Positions 1 through 5,216 of a stretch of DNA of 5,216 nucleotides are shown piece by piece. The stretch is taken from the NCBI GenBank assembly GCA_002360295.1, contig DEQI01000026.1:258-5473 (forward strand), read 5' to 3'. The position numbers were made by a program, and so were the translations under genes. The DNA comes from Planococcaceae bacterium UBA3370. Lineage in GTDB: Bacteria > Bacillota > Bacilli > Bacillales_A > Planococcaceae. How positions within the stretch are numbered: the stretch's first letter is position 1; every line of letters starts with the position of its first letter. The notes beneath the pieces are model-generated. The model made no database searches, had not been told where the DNA came from, and saw only the letters and a program-made list of their open reading frames with translations.

Positions 1-2
1 AC

Positions 3-56
3 GCTGGCGGAACGGAAATCAACCCTAGCGATGGTGATGGATCTTTTTTAAAATGA
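3..56 (+). CDS. 3' end of a gene, probably aroE (shikimate dehydrogenase), partial
   Basis: Only the last 17 codons and a TGA stop are present, so no domain or catalytic residue can be seen. The reading AGGTEINPSDGDGSFLK is chosen because its stop abuts the AAGGAGG ribosome binding site of the next gene, the usual operon spacing. The window's first frame is also open, up to a TAA at 49-51, and cannot be fully excluded. In Bacillales the gene directly upstream of yhbY/yqeI is normally aroE, which makes shikimate for aromatic amino acids. That is the only real reason for the name, so it is an inference from gene order and no symbol is given. Another upstream gene would look the same at this length. 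Confidence 0.45.
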   Translation, partial: AGGTEINPSDGDGSFLK

Positions 57-74
57 AGGAGGAACAATTTTTTT

Positions 75-380
75 ATGTTAACAGGTAAACAAAAACGCTT
101 TTTACGTGCAGAGGCACATCATTTAGATCCTATTTTCCAAGTAGGGAAAGGTGGAGTAAATGATGCAATGCTTGCACAGCTTCGCGACGTATTAGAAGCT
201 CGCGAATTAATCAAAGTACGAATTTTAGACAATTGTGAAGATGATAAGCATGAAGTAGCAGAAGCATTAGCACAAGGTACGCGTGCAGAGCTTGTACAAT
301 TAATCGGTCTAACAGTTGTGTTATATAAAGAATCACGCAATAACAAAAAAATCGTATTGCCAAAAGTAGTGAAAAAGTAA
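75..380 (+). CDS. yhbY: YhbY/YqeI family RNA-binding protein (CRM domain)
   Basis: This 101-residue protein is a single CRM (YhbY) RNA-binding domain, the full usual length of the family. The N-terminus MLTGKQKRFLRAEAHHLDPI is very typical. The GxxG loop that contacts RNA is GKGG at residues 24-27 in the context FQVGKGGVND. Further family signatures are the EARELIKV strand (about 41-48) and LIGLTVVLYKES (about 76-87) near the end. Members associate with pre-50S ribosomal subunits and act in ribosome assembly in the cytoplasm; the exact role in Bacillales is not settled. The start has an AAGGAGG site at 56-62, 12 nt upstream, which is slightly long but strong. The gene follows the presumed aroE closely and precedes nadD by 11 nt, so it should be cotranscribed with them. 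B. subtilis calls it yqeI. Identification is secure. Confidence 0.95.
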   Translation: MLTGKQKRFLRAEAHHLDPIFQVGKGGVNDAMLAQLRDVLEARELIKVRILDNCEDDKHEVAEALAQGTRAELVQLIGLTVVLYKESRNNKKIVLPKVVKK

Positions 381-385
381 GGTGA
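379..385 (+). promoter_or_regulatory. nadD ribosome binding site
   Basis: AAGGTGA overlaps the TAA stop of yhbY. It matches the 3' part of the AAGGAGGTGA consensus. The last G of the GG lies 6 nt from the ATG at 389 and 9 nt from the ATG at 392, which mildly favours 392. Confidence 0.6.
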
Positions 386-391
386 CTAATG

Positions 392-997
392 ATGAAAAAA
401 ATCGGGCTCTTAGGTGGTACATTTAATCCTCCTCATATTGGTCATTTAATTATGGCAAATGAAGTATTTCATGCACTTGATCTAGATGAGGTGCGTTTTA
501 TGCCGAATGCCAAGCCGCCACATAAACAGATGCCCGGCGATACGACAAATGAACAACGTGCAAAAATGGTAGAACTAGCTATAAAAGATGTGCCACATTT
601 TAAACTTGAGCTTTTCGAAATGGAACGTGGAGGCATTTCTTATACGTTTGAGACTATGCTAGCGTTACGTAAACAAGAGCCAGAAGTATGCTTTTATTTC
701 ATAATTGGTGGAGATATGATTGATTCACTCGATACATGGCATCAAATTGATGAATTGGCAGAGCTTGTCCATTTTGTTGGAGTTAAACGCCCTGGTACGA
801 AAGGTGAAACATCATATGATGTGCAAATGGTGGAAGCACCTGAAATCGATTTATCTTCCACTTATATTCGTAAAAGGCTGCAAACAGGTCGGCCACTTGA
901 TTATCTACTACCACCTGCAGTTGAATCATATATTAGAAAGGAAGGTCTTTATGGAGCGACAAGCATTACTTGCGGCAATTCAACCACGGATGCCTGA
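392..997 (+). CDS. nadD: Nicotinate-mononucleotide adenylyltransferase
   Basis: NadD transfers AMP from ATP to nicotinate mononucleotide, giving deamido-NAD, an essential cytoplasmic step of NAD synthesis. The nucleotidyltransferase signature GGTFNPPHIGH is at residues 8-18, with the (H/T)xGH catalytic element as HIGH. GGDMIDSLDTWHQ (about 106-118) is the conserved middle segment, and the ATP-binding SSTYIR is at 155-160. Two ATGs stand in tandem at 389 and 392. I choose 392 because the product then begins MKKIG like its relatives and lies at better spacing from the AAGGTGA site (379-385); 389 would add one Met. The protein is 201 residues, about a dozen longer than the roughly 189 I recall for B. 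subtilis. The excess is a tail after the usual YIRKEGLY end, encoded wholly within the 47-nt overlap with yqeK. Cotranscription with yhbY and yqeK is expected. Confidence 0.95.
   Translation: MKKIGLLGGTFNPPHIGHLIMANEVFHALDLDEVRFMPNAKPPHKQMPGDTTNEQRAKMVELAIKDVPHFKLELFEMERGGISYTFETMLALRKQEPEVCFYFIIGGDMIDSLDTWHQIDELAELVHFVGVKRPGTKGETSYDVQMVEAPEIDLSSTYIRKRLQTGRPLDYLLPPAVESYIRKEGLYGATSITCGNSTTDA
937..945 (+). promoter_or_regulatory. yqeK ribosome binding site inside nadD
   Basis: AAAGGAAGG lies 5 nt before the ATG at 951 and within the nadD coding sequence. It decides the yqeK start against the longer open frame beginning at 720. Confidence 0.75.
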
Positions 998-1511
998 AAA
1001 ACGCTTTATTCATACGATTGGTGTAATGGAAACCGCAATACAGCTAGCCATCCGTTATAATGAAGACCCGAAAAAAGCTGAGGTTGCAGCGATTTTACAT
1101 GATGTTGCAAAATATGCGGACGAAGATTGGATGCGCCAAATTGTTCGTGAAAATGATTTAGATTTACGACTGATTGATTGGGGATCAGAAATTTTACATG
1201 GTCCTGTTGGGGCGTGGATCGCTGAAACAGAATTCCACATTCATGATGAGGATATATTAAATGCCATACGCTTCCACACAACAGGTCGTGCAGGCATGAC
1301 AAATTTAGAGAAAATAATTTTTATAGCAGATATGATTGAGCCGAATCGTAAGTTTCCTGGTGTCGATCAATTGCGTAACAAAGCTGAATGTGATTTAAAT
1401 AAGGCCATGCGCGCATGTATTCGCCATTCCATCGCACACTTAGTAGAGCTGAAGCTTGCTATTCATCCCACTTCAATCGAATGCTATAACGATTATATAG
1501 GAAAGGATTAA
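951..1511 (+). CDS. yqeK: HD-domain bis(5'-nucleosyl)-tetraphosphatase (symmetrical), YqeK
   Basis: The protein has 186 residues and is one HD phosphohydrolase domain. Metal ligands of the family are visible: H21 (RFIHTIGV), H50-D51 (AAILHDVAKY), H83 (EILHGPVGA), H109 (IRFHTTGRAG) and D127 (IFIADMIEPNR). YqeK proteins hydrolyse diadenosine tetraphosphate (Ap4A) to two ADP in the cytoplasm, so they clear an alarmone made by aminoacyl-tRNA synthetases; this is known from family members and inferred here. The frame is open further upstream, to an ATG at 720, but the start is set at 951 by the strong AAAGGAAGG site at 937-945. The extra upstream sequence lies within the well-conserved nadD coding region and has no family counterpart. 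It overlaps nadD by 47 nt, and rsfS follows after 6 nt. Fusions or neighbourhoods with nadD are common for this family. Confidence 0.93.
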   Translation: MERQALLAAIQPRMPEKRFIHTIGVMETAIQLAIRYNEDPKKAEVAAILHDVAKYADEDWMRQIVRENDLDLRLIDWGSEILHGPVGAWIAETEFHIHDEDILNAIRFHTTGRAGMTNLEKIIFIADMIEPNRKFPGVDQLRNKAECDLNKAMRACIRHSIAHLVELKLAIHPTSIECYNDYIGKD

Positions 1512-1517
1512 ACATTA

Positions 1518-1868
1518 ATGAACGAAACGTTATTACAATTAGCTTATAAAGCAGCAGACGACAAACACGCGGAGGATATCGTTGTTTTAAATATGCAAGG
1601 TATTTCTTTACTTGCGGATTATTTTGTGATTTGTCACGGTAATTCAGACCGCCAAGTGCAAGCAATTGCGCGAGAAATTTCAGAAAAAGTAGAGGAAAAT
1701 GGCTTTGAAGTTAAGCGTACAGAAGGCTTTGACTCAGCTCGTTGGATTTTAGTAGACCTTGGAGATGTAGTCGTTCACGTTTTCCACAAAGATGAGCGTG
1801 CCTATTATAACTTAGAGCGTTTATGGGGAGATGCACCTCAATTAGACGCACCACAAATAAATGAATAG
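1518..1868 (+). CDS. rsfS: Ribosomal silencing factor RsfS
   Basis: This 116-residue protein is full length for the RsfS/DUF143 (Iojap) family. It binds ribosomal protein uL14 on the 50S subunit and blocks joining with 30S, lowering translation in starvation or stationary phase. Visible hallmarks are AEDIVVLNM (about 18-26), DYFVICHGNSDRQVQAIA (about 34-51) and EGFDSARWILVDLGDVVVHV (about 69-88), followed by HKDERAYYNLERLWGDA (about 90-106). All of the strongly conserved positions of the second half (W, D, GD, VVHVF, R, Y, LE, LW, DA) are present. An AAAGGA site at 1502-1507 sits 10 nt before the ATG, just ahead of the yqeK stop. The gene starts 6 nt after yqeK and overlaps yqeM by 8 nt. B. 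subtilis names it yqeL. Identification is secure. Confidence 0.95.
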   Translation: MNETLLQLAYKAADDKHAEDIVVLNMQGISLLADYFVICHGNSDRQVQAIAREISEKVEENGFEVKRTEGFDSARWILVDLGDVVVHVFHKDERAYYNLERLWGDAPQLDAPQINE

Positions 1869-2598
1869 TTATGAACGTTTTGCGGAAGTATACGATGAAT
1901 TAATGACAGATATTCCTTATGATGAATATGTCGAATGGATTCAAATGTATGCTCCTGCTGCAGAATATCCGTCTCTTTTAGATATCGGTTGTGGAACTGG
2001 CACCCTGCTTTTTATGCTGGATGAGGCTGGTTACACAACGGCAGGCATTGATTTATCGGAAGACATGTTAGCTGTAGCAAATGCTCGTCTTGCAGCTGCT
2101 GGGAAGAGCATTCCGTTATTCACAATGTCTATGGATCAATTAGAAGGCTTTAGCGAGCTCGATATCGCGATTATTCCGATTGACTCTATCAACTACTTAC
2201 GGGAAGAACAAGCGGTCATAGAAACGCTGCAACGTATTTTTAATAGCTTACGTCATGGCGGTCAATTATTTTTTGATGTTCACTCCTTATTTAAAATGGA
2301 CACGGTCTTTTTAAATAGCCCTTTCACTTACGATGATGGTGAAATTACGTATGTTTGGCATACAGAGATGGGTGAGGAGCAGCATTCCGTATATCACCAA
2401 ATGACATTTTTTGTGCATCAACAAAATGATTTGTTCGAGCGGTTTGATGAAGAACATTATCAACGAACATTCTCGCCAGAACAATATCAAAAATGGTTAT
2501 ATGACATTGGCTTTTCAGAAGTACATATGACTGCTGATTGGACAATGGAGCAACCAACTGAAGAAAGCGAACGCATTTTTATTCGCGCAATCAAATAG
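1861..2598 (+). CDS. yqeM: Class I SAM-dependent methyltransferase, YqeM family
   Basis: The 245-residue product is a Rossmann-fold methyltransferase. Motif I is LLDIGCGTGTL (about 39-49), the acidic ribose-binding residue is D64 in AGIDLSEDML, and IPIDSINYLR (about 105-114) corresponds to the motif IV region. It closely follows the family pattern, from the start YERFAEVYDELM to ERFDEEHYQRTF (about 193-204) and the end ESERIFIRA. The substrate is not known to me, and the sequence does not reveal it. The start is firm, because the codon before ATG 1861 is an in-frame TAA and the conserved YxxFAxVYD stretch begins at once. No Shine-Dalgarno site is visible, and the ATG overlaps the end of rsfS by 8 nt, so translation is probably coupled to rsfS. 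It is the last gene before the terminator-like hairpin. Confidence 0.9.
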   Translation: MNSYERFAEVYDELMTDIPYDEYVEWIQMYAPAAEYPSLLDIGCGTGTLLFMLDEAGYTTAGIDLSEDMLAVANARLAAAGKSIPLFTMSMDQLEGFSELDIAIIPIDSINYLREEQAVIETLQRIFNSLRHGGQLFFDVHSLFKMDTVFLNSPFTYDDGEITYVWHTEMGEEQHSVYHQMTFFVHQQNDLFERFDEEHYQRTFSPEQYQKWLYDIGFSEVHMTADWTMEQPTEESERIFIRAIK

Positions 2599-2601
2599 CC
2601 C

Positions 2602-2630
2602 TTTTCAAAAGAAGGTAAATCTCGTATAGT
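2602..2630 (+). promoter_or_regulatory. Candidate sigma-A promoter for comEA, inside the hairpin
   Basis: TTTTCA (2602-2607, four of six against TTGACA) and TATAGT (2625-2630, five of six against TATAAT) are separated by exactly 17 nt. Initiation would fall near 2637, in the hairpin loop, giving a leader of about 42 nt before the comEA ATG. No good ComK AT-box pair (AAAA-N5-TTTT) is seen upstream. This is a pattern match only, and AT-rich DNA gives chance matches. Confidence 0.4.
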
Positions 2631-2663
2631 GGAAGTATCTCCATATGATTTACCTTCTTTTTT

Positions 2664-2670
2664 GAAAGGG
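2664..2670 (+). promoter_or_regulatory. comEA ribosome binding site within the hairpin 3' arm
   Basis: GAAAGGG lies 8 nt before the ATG at 2679 and is the only purine-rich site available. It sets that ATG as the start in preference to the GTG at 2670, which is part of the site itself. In a read-through RNA it would pair with CCCTTTTC at 2599-2606. Confidence 0.6.
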
Positions 2671-2678
2671 TGTTTTTG

Positions 2679-3299
2679 ATGCAACCATTTCTAAAAAAGT
2701 ATGGAAAAAGAGTGCTCATCCCCTCAGCACTCGTAATTGGACTCCTCTATTTTTTTCTTCAACAAGATCATTCATCCACAGTAGAAATGATTCCAGCTAT
2801 CGTAAATGAAAATGAACATGAACTACTAGAAACGAATAGCGAACAAATACCTATTTCGCATGTAATCGTCGATGTGAAAGGACAAGTTAAATTTCCCGGT
2901 GTATATGAGTTAACTGCTGAAGATCGTGTCATTGATGCTATTCAATTAGCAGGAGGCTATACCGATTTAGCAGAAACGAAAATGATTAATCACGCACAGC
3001 GTTTACAAGATGAAATGGTTATTTATATTCCTCAAATAGGCGAGGAAGTAGATACTGCCGCTATTGGATTATCATTCACAACAGGAACCCATTCGGATAA
3101 TAGTGGCAAAATAAATATTAATAAAGCGGATGAAACACAGCTGCAAACTTTGCCAGGTGTTGGACCTGCAAAGGCACAAGCGATACTTGCCTATCGCTCC
3201 GAAATTGGAAAATTTCAAACGATTGACGATTTAAAAAAAGTTTCTGGTATAGGTGAAAAATCGTTTGAACGATTAAAAGACTTAATTGAAGCAAAATGA
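2679..3299 (+). CDS. comEA: Competence protein ComEA, membrane DNA receptor
   Basis: ComEA binds incoming double-stranded DNA outside the membrane and passes it to the ComEC channel during transformation. The 206-residue product has a short basic N-terminus (KKYGKR), then one membrane segment at about residues 12-28 (VLIPSALVIGLLYFFLQ) that anchors it with the rest outside. An acidic linker reaches to about 58. An SLBB domain spans about 60-118 (HVIVDVKGQVKFPGVYEL and VIDAIQLAGGYTDLAE). A second linker leads to the DNA-binding helix-hairpin-helix pair at about 144-203, with INKAD, LPGVGPAKAQAIL and VSGIGEKSFERL. This is the standard Gram-positive ComEA layout at normal length. The frame is open back to a GTG at 2670, but the ribosome binding site supports ATG 2679. 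It follows the terminator-like hairpin and heads comEA-comEB-comEC. Confidence 0.95.
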   Translation: MQPFLKKYGKRVLIPSALVIGLLYFFLQQDHSSTVEMIPAIVNENEHELLETNSEQIPISHVIVDVKGQVKFPGVYELTAEDRVIDAIQLAGGYTDLAETKMINHAQRLQDEMVIYIPQIGEEVDTAAIGLSFTTGTHSDNSGKININKADETQLQTLPGVGPAKAQAILAYRSEIGKFQTIDDLKKVSGIGEKSFERLKDLIEAK

Positions 3300-3332
3300 C
3301 AAACAATTCAAATGAATCTAGCATTGCAGCAA

Positions 3333-3358
3333 TTGAATATTAAGACTACACTTATAAT
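3333..3358 (+). promoter_or_regulatory. Weak promoter-like sequence upstream of comEB
   Basis: A perfect TATAAT lies at 3353-3358, with TTGAAT at 3333-3338 as the only good -35-like hexamer. The spacer is just 14 nt, shorter than the usual 16-18, and there is no TG extension before the -10. The surrounding 84-nt gap between comEA and comEB (3300-3383) holds no other clear feature besides the comEB ribosome binding site. Functional activity is doubtful. Confidence 0.2.
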
Positions 3359-3371
3359 AGTTATATTGTTT

Positions 3372-3376
3372 GGAGG
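3372..3376 (+). promoter_or_regulatory. comEB ribosome binding site
   Basis: GGAGG lies 7 nt before the ATG at 3384, an ideal spacing. It settles that start against the in-frame ATG at 3312, which would add 24 residues of unrelated sequence. Confidence 0.75.
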
Positions 3377-3383
3377 TTGTCAT

Positions 3384-3959
3384 ATGGAGCGTATTACATG
3401 GGACCAATTTTTCATGGCACAAAGCCATTTACTAGCACTTAGAAGTACGTGTACAAGACTTGCGGTTGGCGCTACAATCGTTAGGGAAAAACGAATCATT
3501 GCAGGAGGGTATAACGGATCGATTTCAGGAGATGAACATTGTATCGAAAAGGGCTGTTATGTCGTTGATAATCATTGTGTACGCACAGTCCACGCAGAGA
3601 CGAATGCACTCTTGCAATGTGCAAAATACGGTACACCTGCCAATGGTGCAGACTTATATGTAACGCATTTCCCTTGTCTGCCTTGTACGAAAACGATTAT
3701 TCAAGCAGGTATTAAAAATGTCTACTACGCTAAAGATTATAAAAATAATTCTTATGCAATGGAATTATTTAAAAAGGCGAATGTCAATGTAGTGCACATT
3801 CCGTTTGATGAAGCGAAAATTGACTTTTTACAAGATGAAAAATTGCAATTATCGCTCAATATGCTTGAAAAATTACGTGCTTACGGAGCTTCTCATGAGG
3901 AATTGGCCCCTCTAGAAGAGAAGGTGAACGAATTATTTGGTCAATTACTTAAAGTCTAA
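3384..3959 (+). CDS. comEB: ComEB, dCMP deaminase family protein
   Basis: The 191-residue product belongs to the zinc-dependent deoxycytidylate/cytidine deaminase family. The active-site HAE is at 70-72 (TVHAETNALLQC) and the PCxxC zinc site at 97-101 (FPCLPC), so the catalytic set is intact. DEHCIEKGC (about 50-58) and the nearby HC at 64-65 resemble the extra cysteine/histidine cluster of dCMP deaminases. The expected reaction is dCMP to dUMP, feeding thymidylate synthesis. In B. subtilis the protein is reported as dispensable for DNA uptake, although its translation supports comEC expression. The start MERITWDQFFMAQSHLLALR matches the family and has GGAGG 7 nt upstream; a longer open frame from 3312 has no family support. 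It lies 84 nt after comEA and probably overlaps the start of comEC by 23 nt. Catalytic activity is inferred from motifs. Confidence 0.95.
   Translation: MERITWDQFFMAQSHLLALRSTCTRLAVGATIVREKRIIAGGYNGSISGDEHCIEKGCYVVDNHCVRTVHAETNALLQCAKYGTPANGADLYVTHFPCLPCTKTIIQAGIKNVYYAKDYKNNSYAMELFKKANVNVVHIPFDEAKIDFLQDEKLQLSLNMLEKLRAYGASHEELAPLEEKVNELFGQLLKV
3921..3927 (+). promoter_or_regulatory. Probable comEC ribosome binding site inside comEB
   Basis: AAGGTGA lies near the end of comEB, 9 nt (12 nt from its last G of GG) before a TTG at 3937 in the comEC frame. No comparable site precedes the alternative ATG at 3964, where only AAAG around 3951-3954 is seen. Confidence 0.5.
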
Positions 3960-5216
3960 ATGGATGTATTATGCTATAGCGGTTCTCGTTGCAACTCTCG
4001 CAGCGCATGAATCACTATGGCTTTTTTTATGGCTAGTTGTCCTATTATTGTTTTGTATCTATAAGCGTTTTGCGAAGGGGCAGCTGTACGCCATTGTACT
4101 TGTCAGTATCGTCTCGTTTAGCTACGTTTCTTGGCAGCTACAACCATTACTCGAGCCGCTATATTTGCCTGCGAAGCTCACATGGACAGATGAATATAAA
4201 ATAAATGGTGCCAACATGCGGGGCTTTATGAAAGATGAGAAGGGGCGTTTCGTTTATGTCGTATACAGTTTTCAATCTGAGCAAGAGAAAGCATTGTACA
4301 GTGCTAATTCATTAGCTGGACAACAATATGTCGTATTAGGAGAGCTAGTTTTACCAGCATACCCAGCTCATGAATATGGCTTTCACATGTCAACTTATTT
4401 AAAAAGTAAAAACGCAATTGGTATTGTAGAAGTTTCTTCCTGGCAATTAGTAAAGCAAGAAACGACAATGAAGCAAAGGCTATCAAAGCAACGACTTCGT
4501 TTAAAGCAGCATATTGAACAGACATTCCCACCATCACTCGTCGCGGAAGCCCAAGCCTTGTTAATTGGTTTGCAAGAAAATGTAGACTATGAAACGTCAC
4601 GTGCTTATCAAAAATTAGGCATTACTCATTTATTTGCCATATCAGGCTTGCATGTAGCACTCGTTAGCTTTATTTTCTTTCAAGGTTTGTTAAGGGTAGG
4701 TATACGTAAAGAGCTTGCAACGGTTATATTAATCGTCATTTTACCGATTTACGCTTTATTGGCAGGAGGGGCTCCCTCTGTTTGGCGTGCAGTGTCAGTA
4801 GTAGAATTAATATTGCTAGCTCGCTATTTTCGCTGGCGTGTTTCAGCAGTTGATGCACTGGCAATCAGCTTTATTGGATTTATATTGATACAGCCAGGAG
4901 TACTCTATCAAGTCGGTTTCCAACTGTCGTATTTAGCGACGTTTAGTTTAATATTTTCAAGTCGCTTAATCGCTCGCATGCTAAATCTGATCCTGCAATC
5001 ATTTATGATCACATTTGTATGTCAAATTTTTGTTTATCCTCTGTTACTCCATCATTTTTATGAGCTTAGCTTCTCATCTTTTTTAGCCAATATATTGTTT
5101 GTCCCATTGTTTTCCTTCATCATTTTACCTGTTAATATTTTTCTGCTTGTTGTCACATTCTTGCCTGGCCCTCTCGATATGTGGTTGTTTTCATTATATG
5201 AGCCATGTCGAACAAT
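3937..5216 (+). CDS. comEC: DNA-uptake channel ComEC, 5' part (truncated by window end)
   Basis: ComEC is the polytopic membrane protein that carries single-stranded DNA into the cytosol during transformation. The open frame gives 426 codons without a stop. Three hydrophobic segments come first (about residues 11-23, 27-42, 50-66), then a beta-rich DUF4131/OB-fold-like region outside the membrane (about 80-170). The Competence domain follows from about 205, with the signature ISGLHV (235-240), a GGAPSVWRA motif (about 277-285) and FQLSYLATFSL. Several more membrane segments follow before the sequence ends. The C-terminal metallo-beta-lactamase-like domain of the family would lie beyond the window. 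The start is uncertain: TTG 3937 has an AAGGTGA site and gives a basic NYLKSKW leader but overlaps comEB by 23 nt, while ATG 3964 starts 4 nt after comEB without a good site. Identity of the protein is secure. Confidence 0.92.
   Translation, partial: MVNYLKSKWMYYAIAVLVATLAAHESLWLFLWLVVLLLFCIYKRFAKGQLYAIVLVSIVSFSYVSWQLQPLLEPLYLPAKLTWTDEYKINGANMRGFMKDEKGRFVYVVYSFQSEQEKALYSANSLAGQQYVVLGELVLPAYPAHEYGFHMSTYLKSKNAIGIVEVSSWQLVKQETTMKQRLSKQRLRLKQHIEQTFPPSLVAEAQALLIGLQENVDYETSRAYQKLGITHLFAISGLHVALVSFIFFQGLLRVGIRKELATVILIVILPIYALLAGGAPSVWRAVSVVELILLARYFRWRVSAVDALAISFIGFILIQPGVLYQVGFQLSYLATFSLIFSSRLIARMLNLILQSFMITFVCQIFVYPLLLHHFYELSFSSFLANILFVPLFSFIILPVNIFLLVVTFLPGPLDMWLFSLYEPCRT

Larger units (their letters stand above)
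2599..2677 (+). terminator. Long inverted repeat between yqeM and comEA, likely intrinsic terminator
   Basis: The 5' arm at 2599-2621 (CCCTTTTC, AAAA, GAAGGTAAATC) pairs with the 3' arm at 2647-2670 (GATTTACCTTC, TTTTTT, GAAAGGG). By hand this gives about 22 base pairs, one bulged T on the left (around 2605), two extra Ts on the right (2658-2659) and a loop of about 25 nt. The inner 11-bp stem (2611-2621 with 2647-2657) is perfect and is followed directly by six Ts (2658-2663). A second T run (2673-2677) follows the full stem. It begins right after the yqeM stop, so it should end the housekeeping transcript. The loop is longer than usual and the stem is AT-rich, so strength is uncertain; it could instead act mainly as an RNA structure that hides the comEA ribosome binding site. 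Confidence 0.7.

Noticed and set aside
720..950. Upstream extension of the yqeK open frame to an ATG at 720
   Set aside because: It lies inside the conserved part of nadD, has no family counterpart, and a strong ribosome binding site marks the start at 951.
1006..1302. Minus-strand open frame inside yqeK
   Set aside because: It is a shadow of the HD-domain gene, with no ribosome binding site or domain that I can recognise.
2593..2676. Possible ComK AT-boxes upstream of comEA
   Set aside because: Only imperfect matches occur (AAAT-N5-TTTT at 2593-2605 and GAAA-N5-TTTT at 2664-2676). They are too far apart for a K-box pair and overlap the -35 element or lie downstream of the candidate promoter.
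3306..3317. Short inverted repeat ATTCA-AA-TGAAT after comEA
   Set aside because: The five-base AT-rich arms with a two-base loop are too weak for a terminator or operator and are expected by chance.
3312..3383. Upstream extension of comEB to an ATG at 3312
   Set aside because: GGAGG 7 nt before ATG 3384 and the family N-terminus MERI...FMAQS fix the later start; the added residues look like translated intergenic DNA.
3960..4010. ATG at 3960 right after the comEB stop
   Set aside because: Its frame closes with TGA after 16 codons and does not lead into ComEC.
4304..4600. Minus-strand open frame of 98 codons inside comEC
   Set aside because: It is antisense to a clear ComEC coding region, has no recognisable motif, and the sense frame carries the family signatures.

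Overview
The window looks like chromosomal DNA of a low-GC Gram-positive bacterium of the order Bacillales. Codons are AT-rich, most genes have strong AAGGAGG-type ribosome binding sites, and the gene order is the conserved Bacillales block (aroE)-yhbY/yqeI-nadD-yqeK-rsfS/yqeL-yqeM-comEA-comEB-comEC. From remembered protein similarity it suits a Lysinibacillus-like member of the Planococcaceae/Caryophanaceae, but the genus is an inference that I cannot test here. Every gene lies on the + strand and there is no gene-free stretch over 300 bases.

Region 1 (1-2598) is a tightly packed housekeeping operon. It opens with the last codons of a gene that is probably aroE. Then come a CRM-domain ribosome-associated RNA-binding protein (YhbY), nicotinate-mononucleotide adenylyltransferase (NadD), an HD-domain Ap4A hydrolase (YqeK), ribosomal silencing factor (RsfS) and a SAM-dependent methyltransferase (YqeM). 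Gaps are 11 nt or less, and two gene pairs overlap (nadD/yqeK by 47 nt, rsfS/yqeM by 8 nt). The common theme is ribosome assembly or silencing, NAD synthesis and clearance of dinucleotide alarmones.

Region 2 (2599-2678) is an 80-nt junction filled almost entirely by a long inverted repeat. It looks like an intrinsic terminator whose 3' arm carries the ribosome binding site of comEA, while a sigma-A-like promoter spans its 5' arm and loop. Many Bacillus genomes have comER at this junction; here it is absent.

Region 3 (2679-5216) is the late competence operon: comEA (membrane-anchored DNA receptor), comEB (dCMP deaminase family) and the first 426 codons of comEC (DNA-uptake channel), which runs off the right edge. 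comEC probably starts at a TTG inside the end of comEB, which implies translational coupling.

I see no mobile element, CRISPR array, RNA gene or undescribed multi-gene system. The point most worth a second look is the promoter-in-terminator arrangement between yqeM and comEA.
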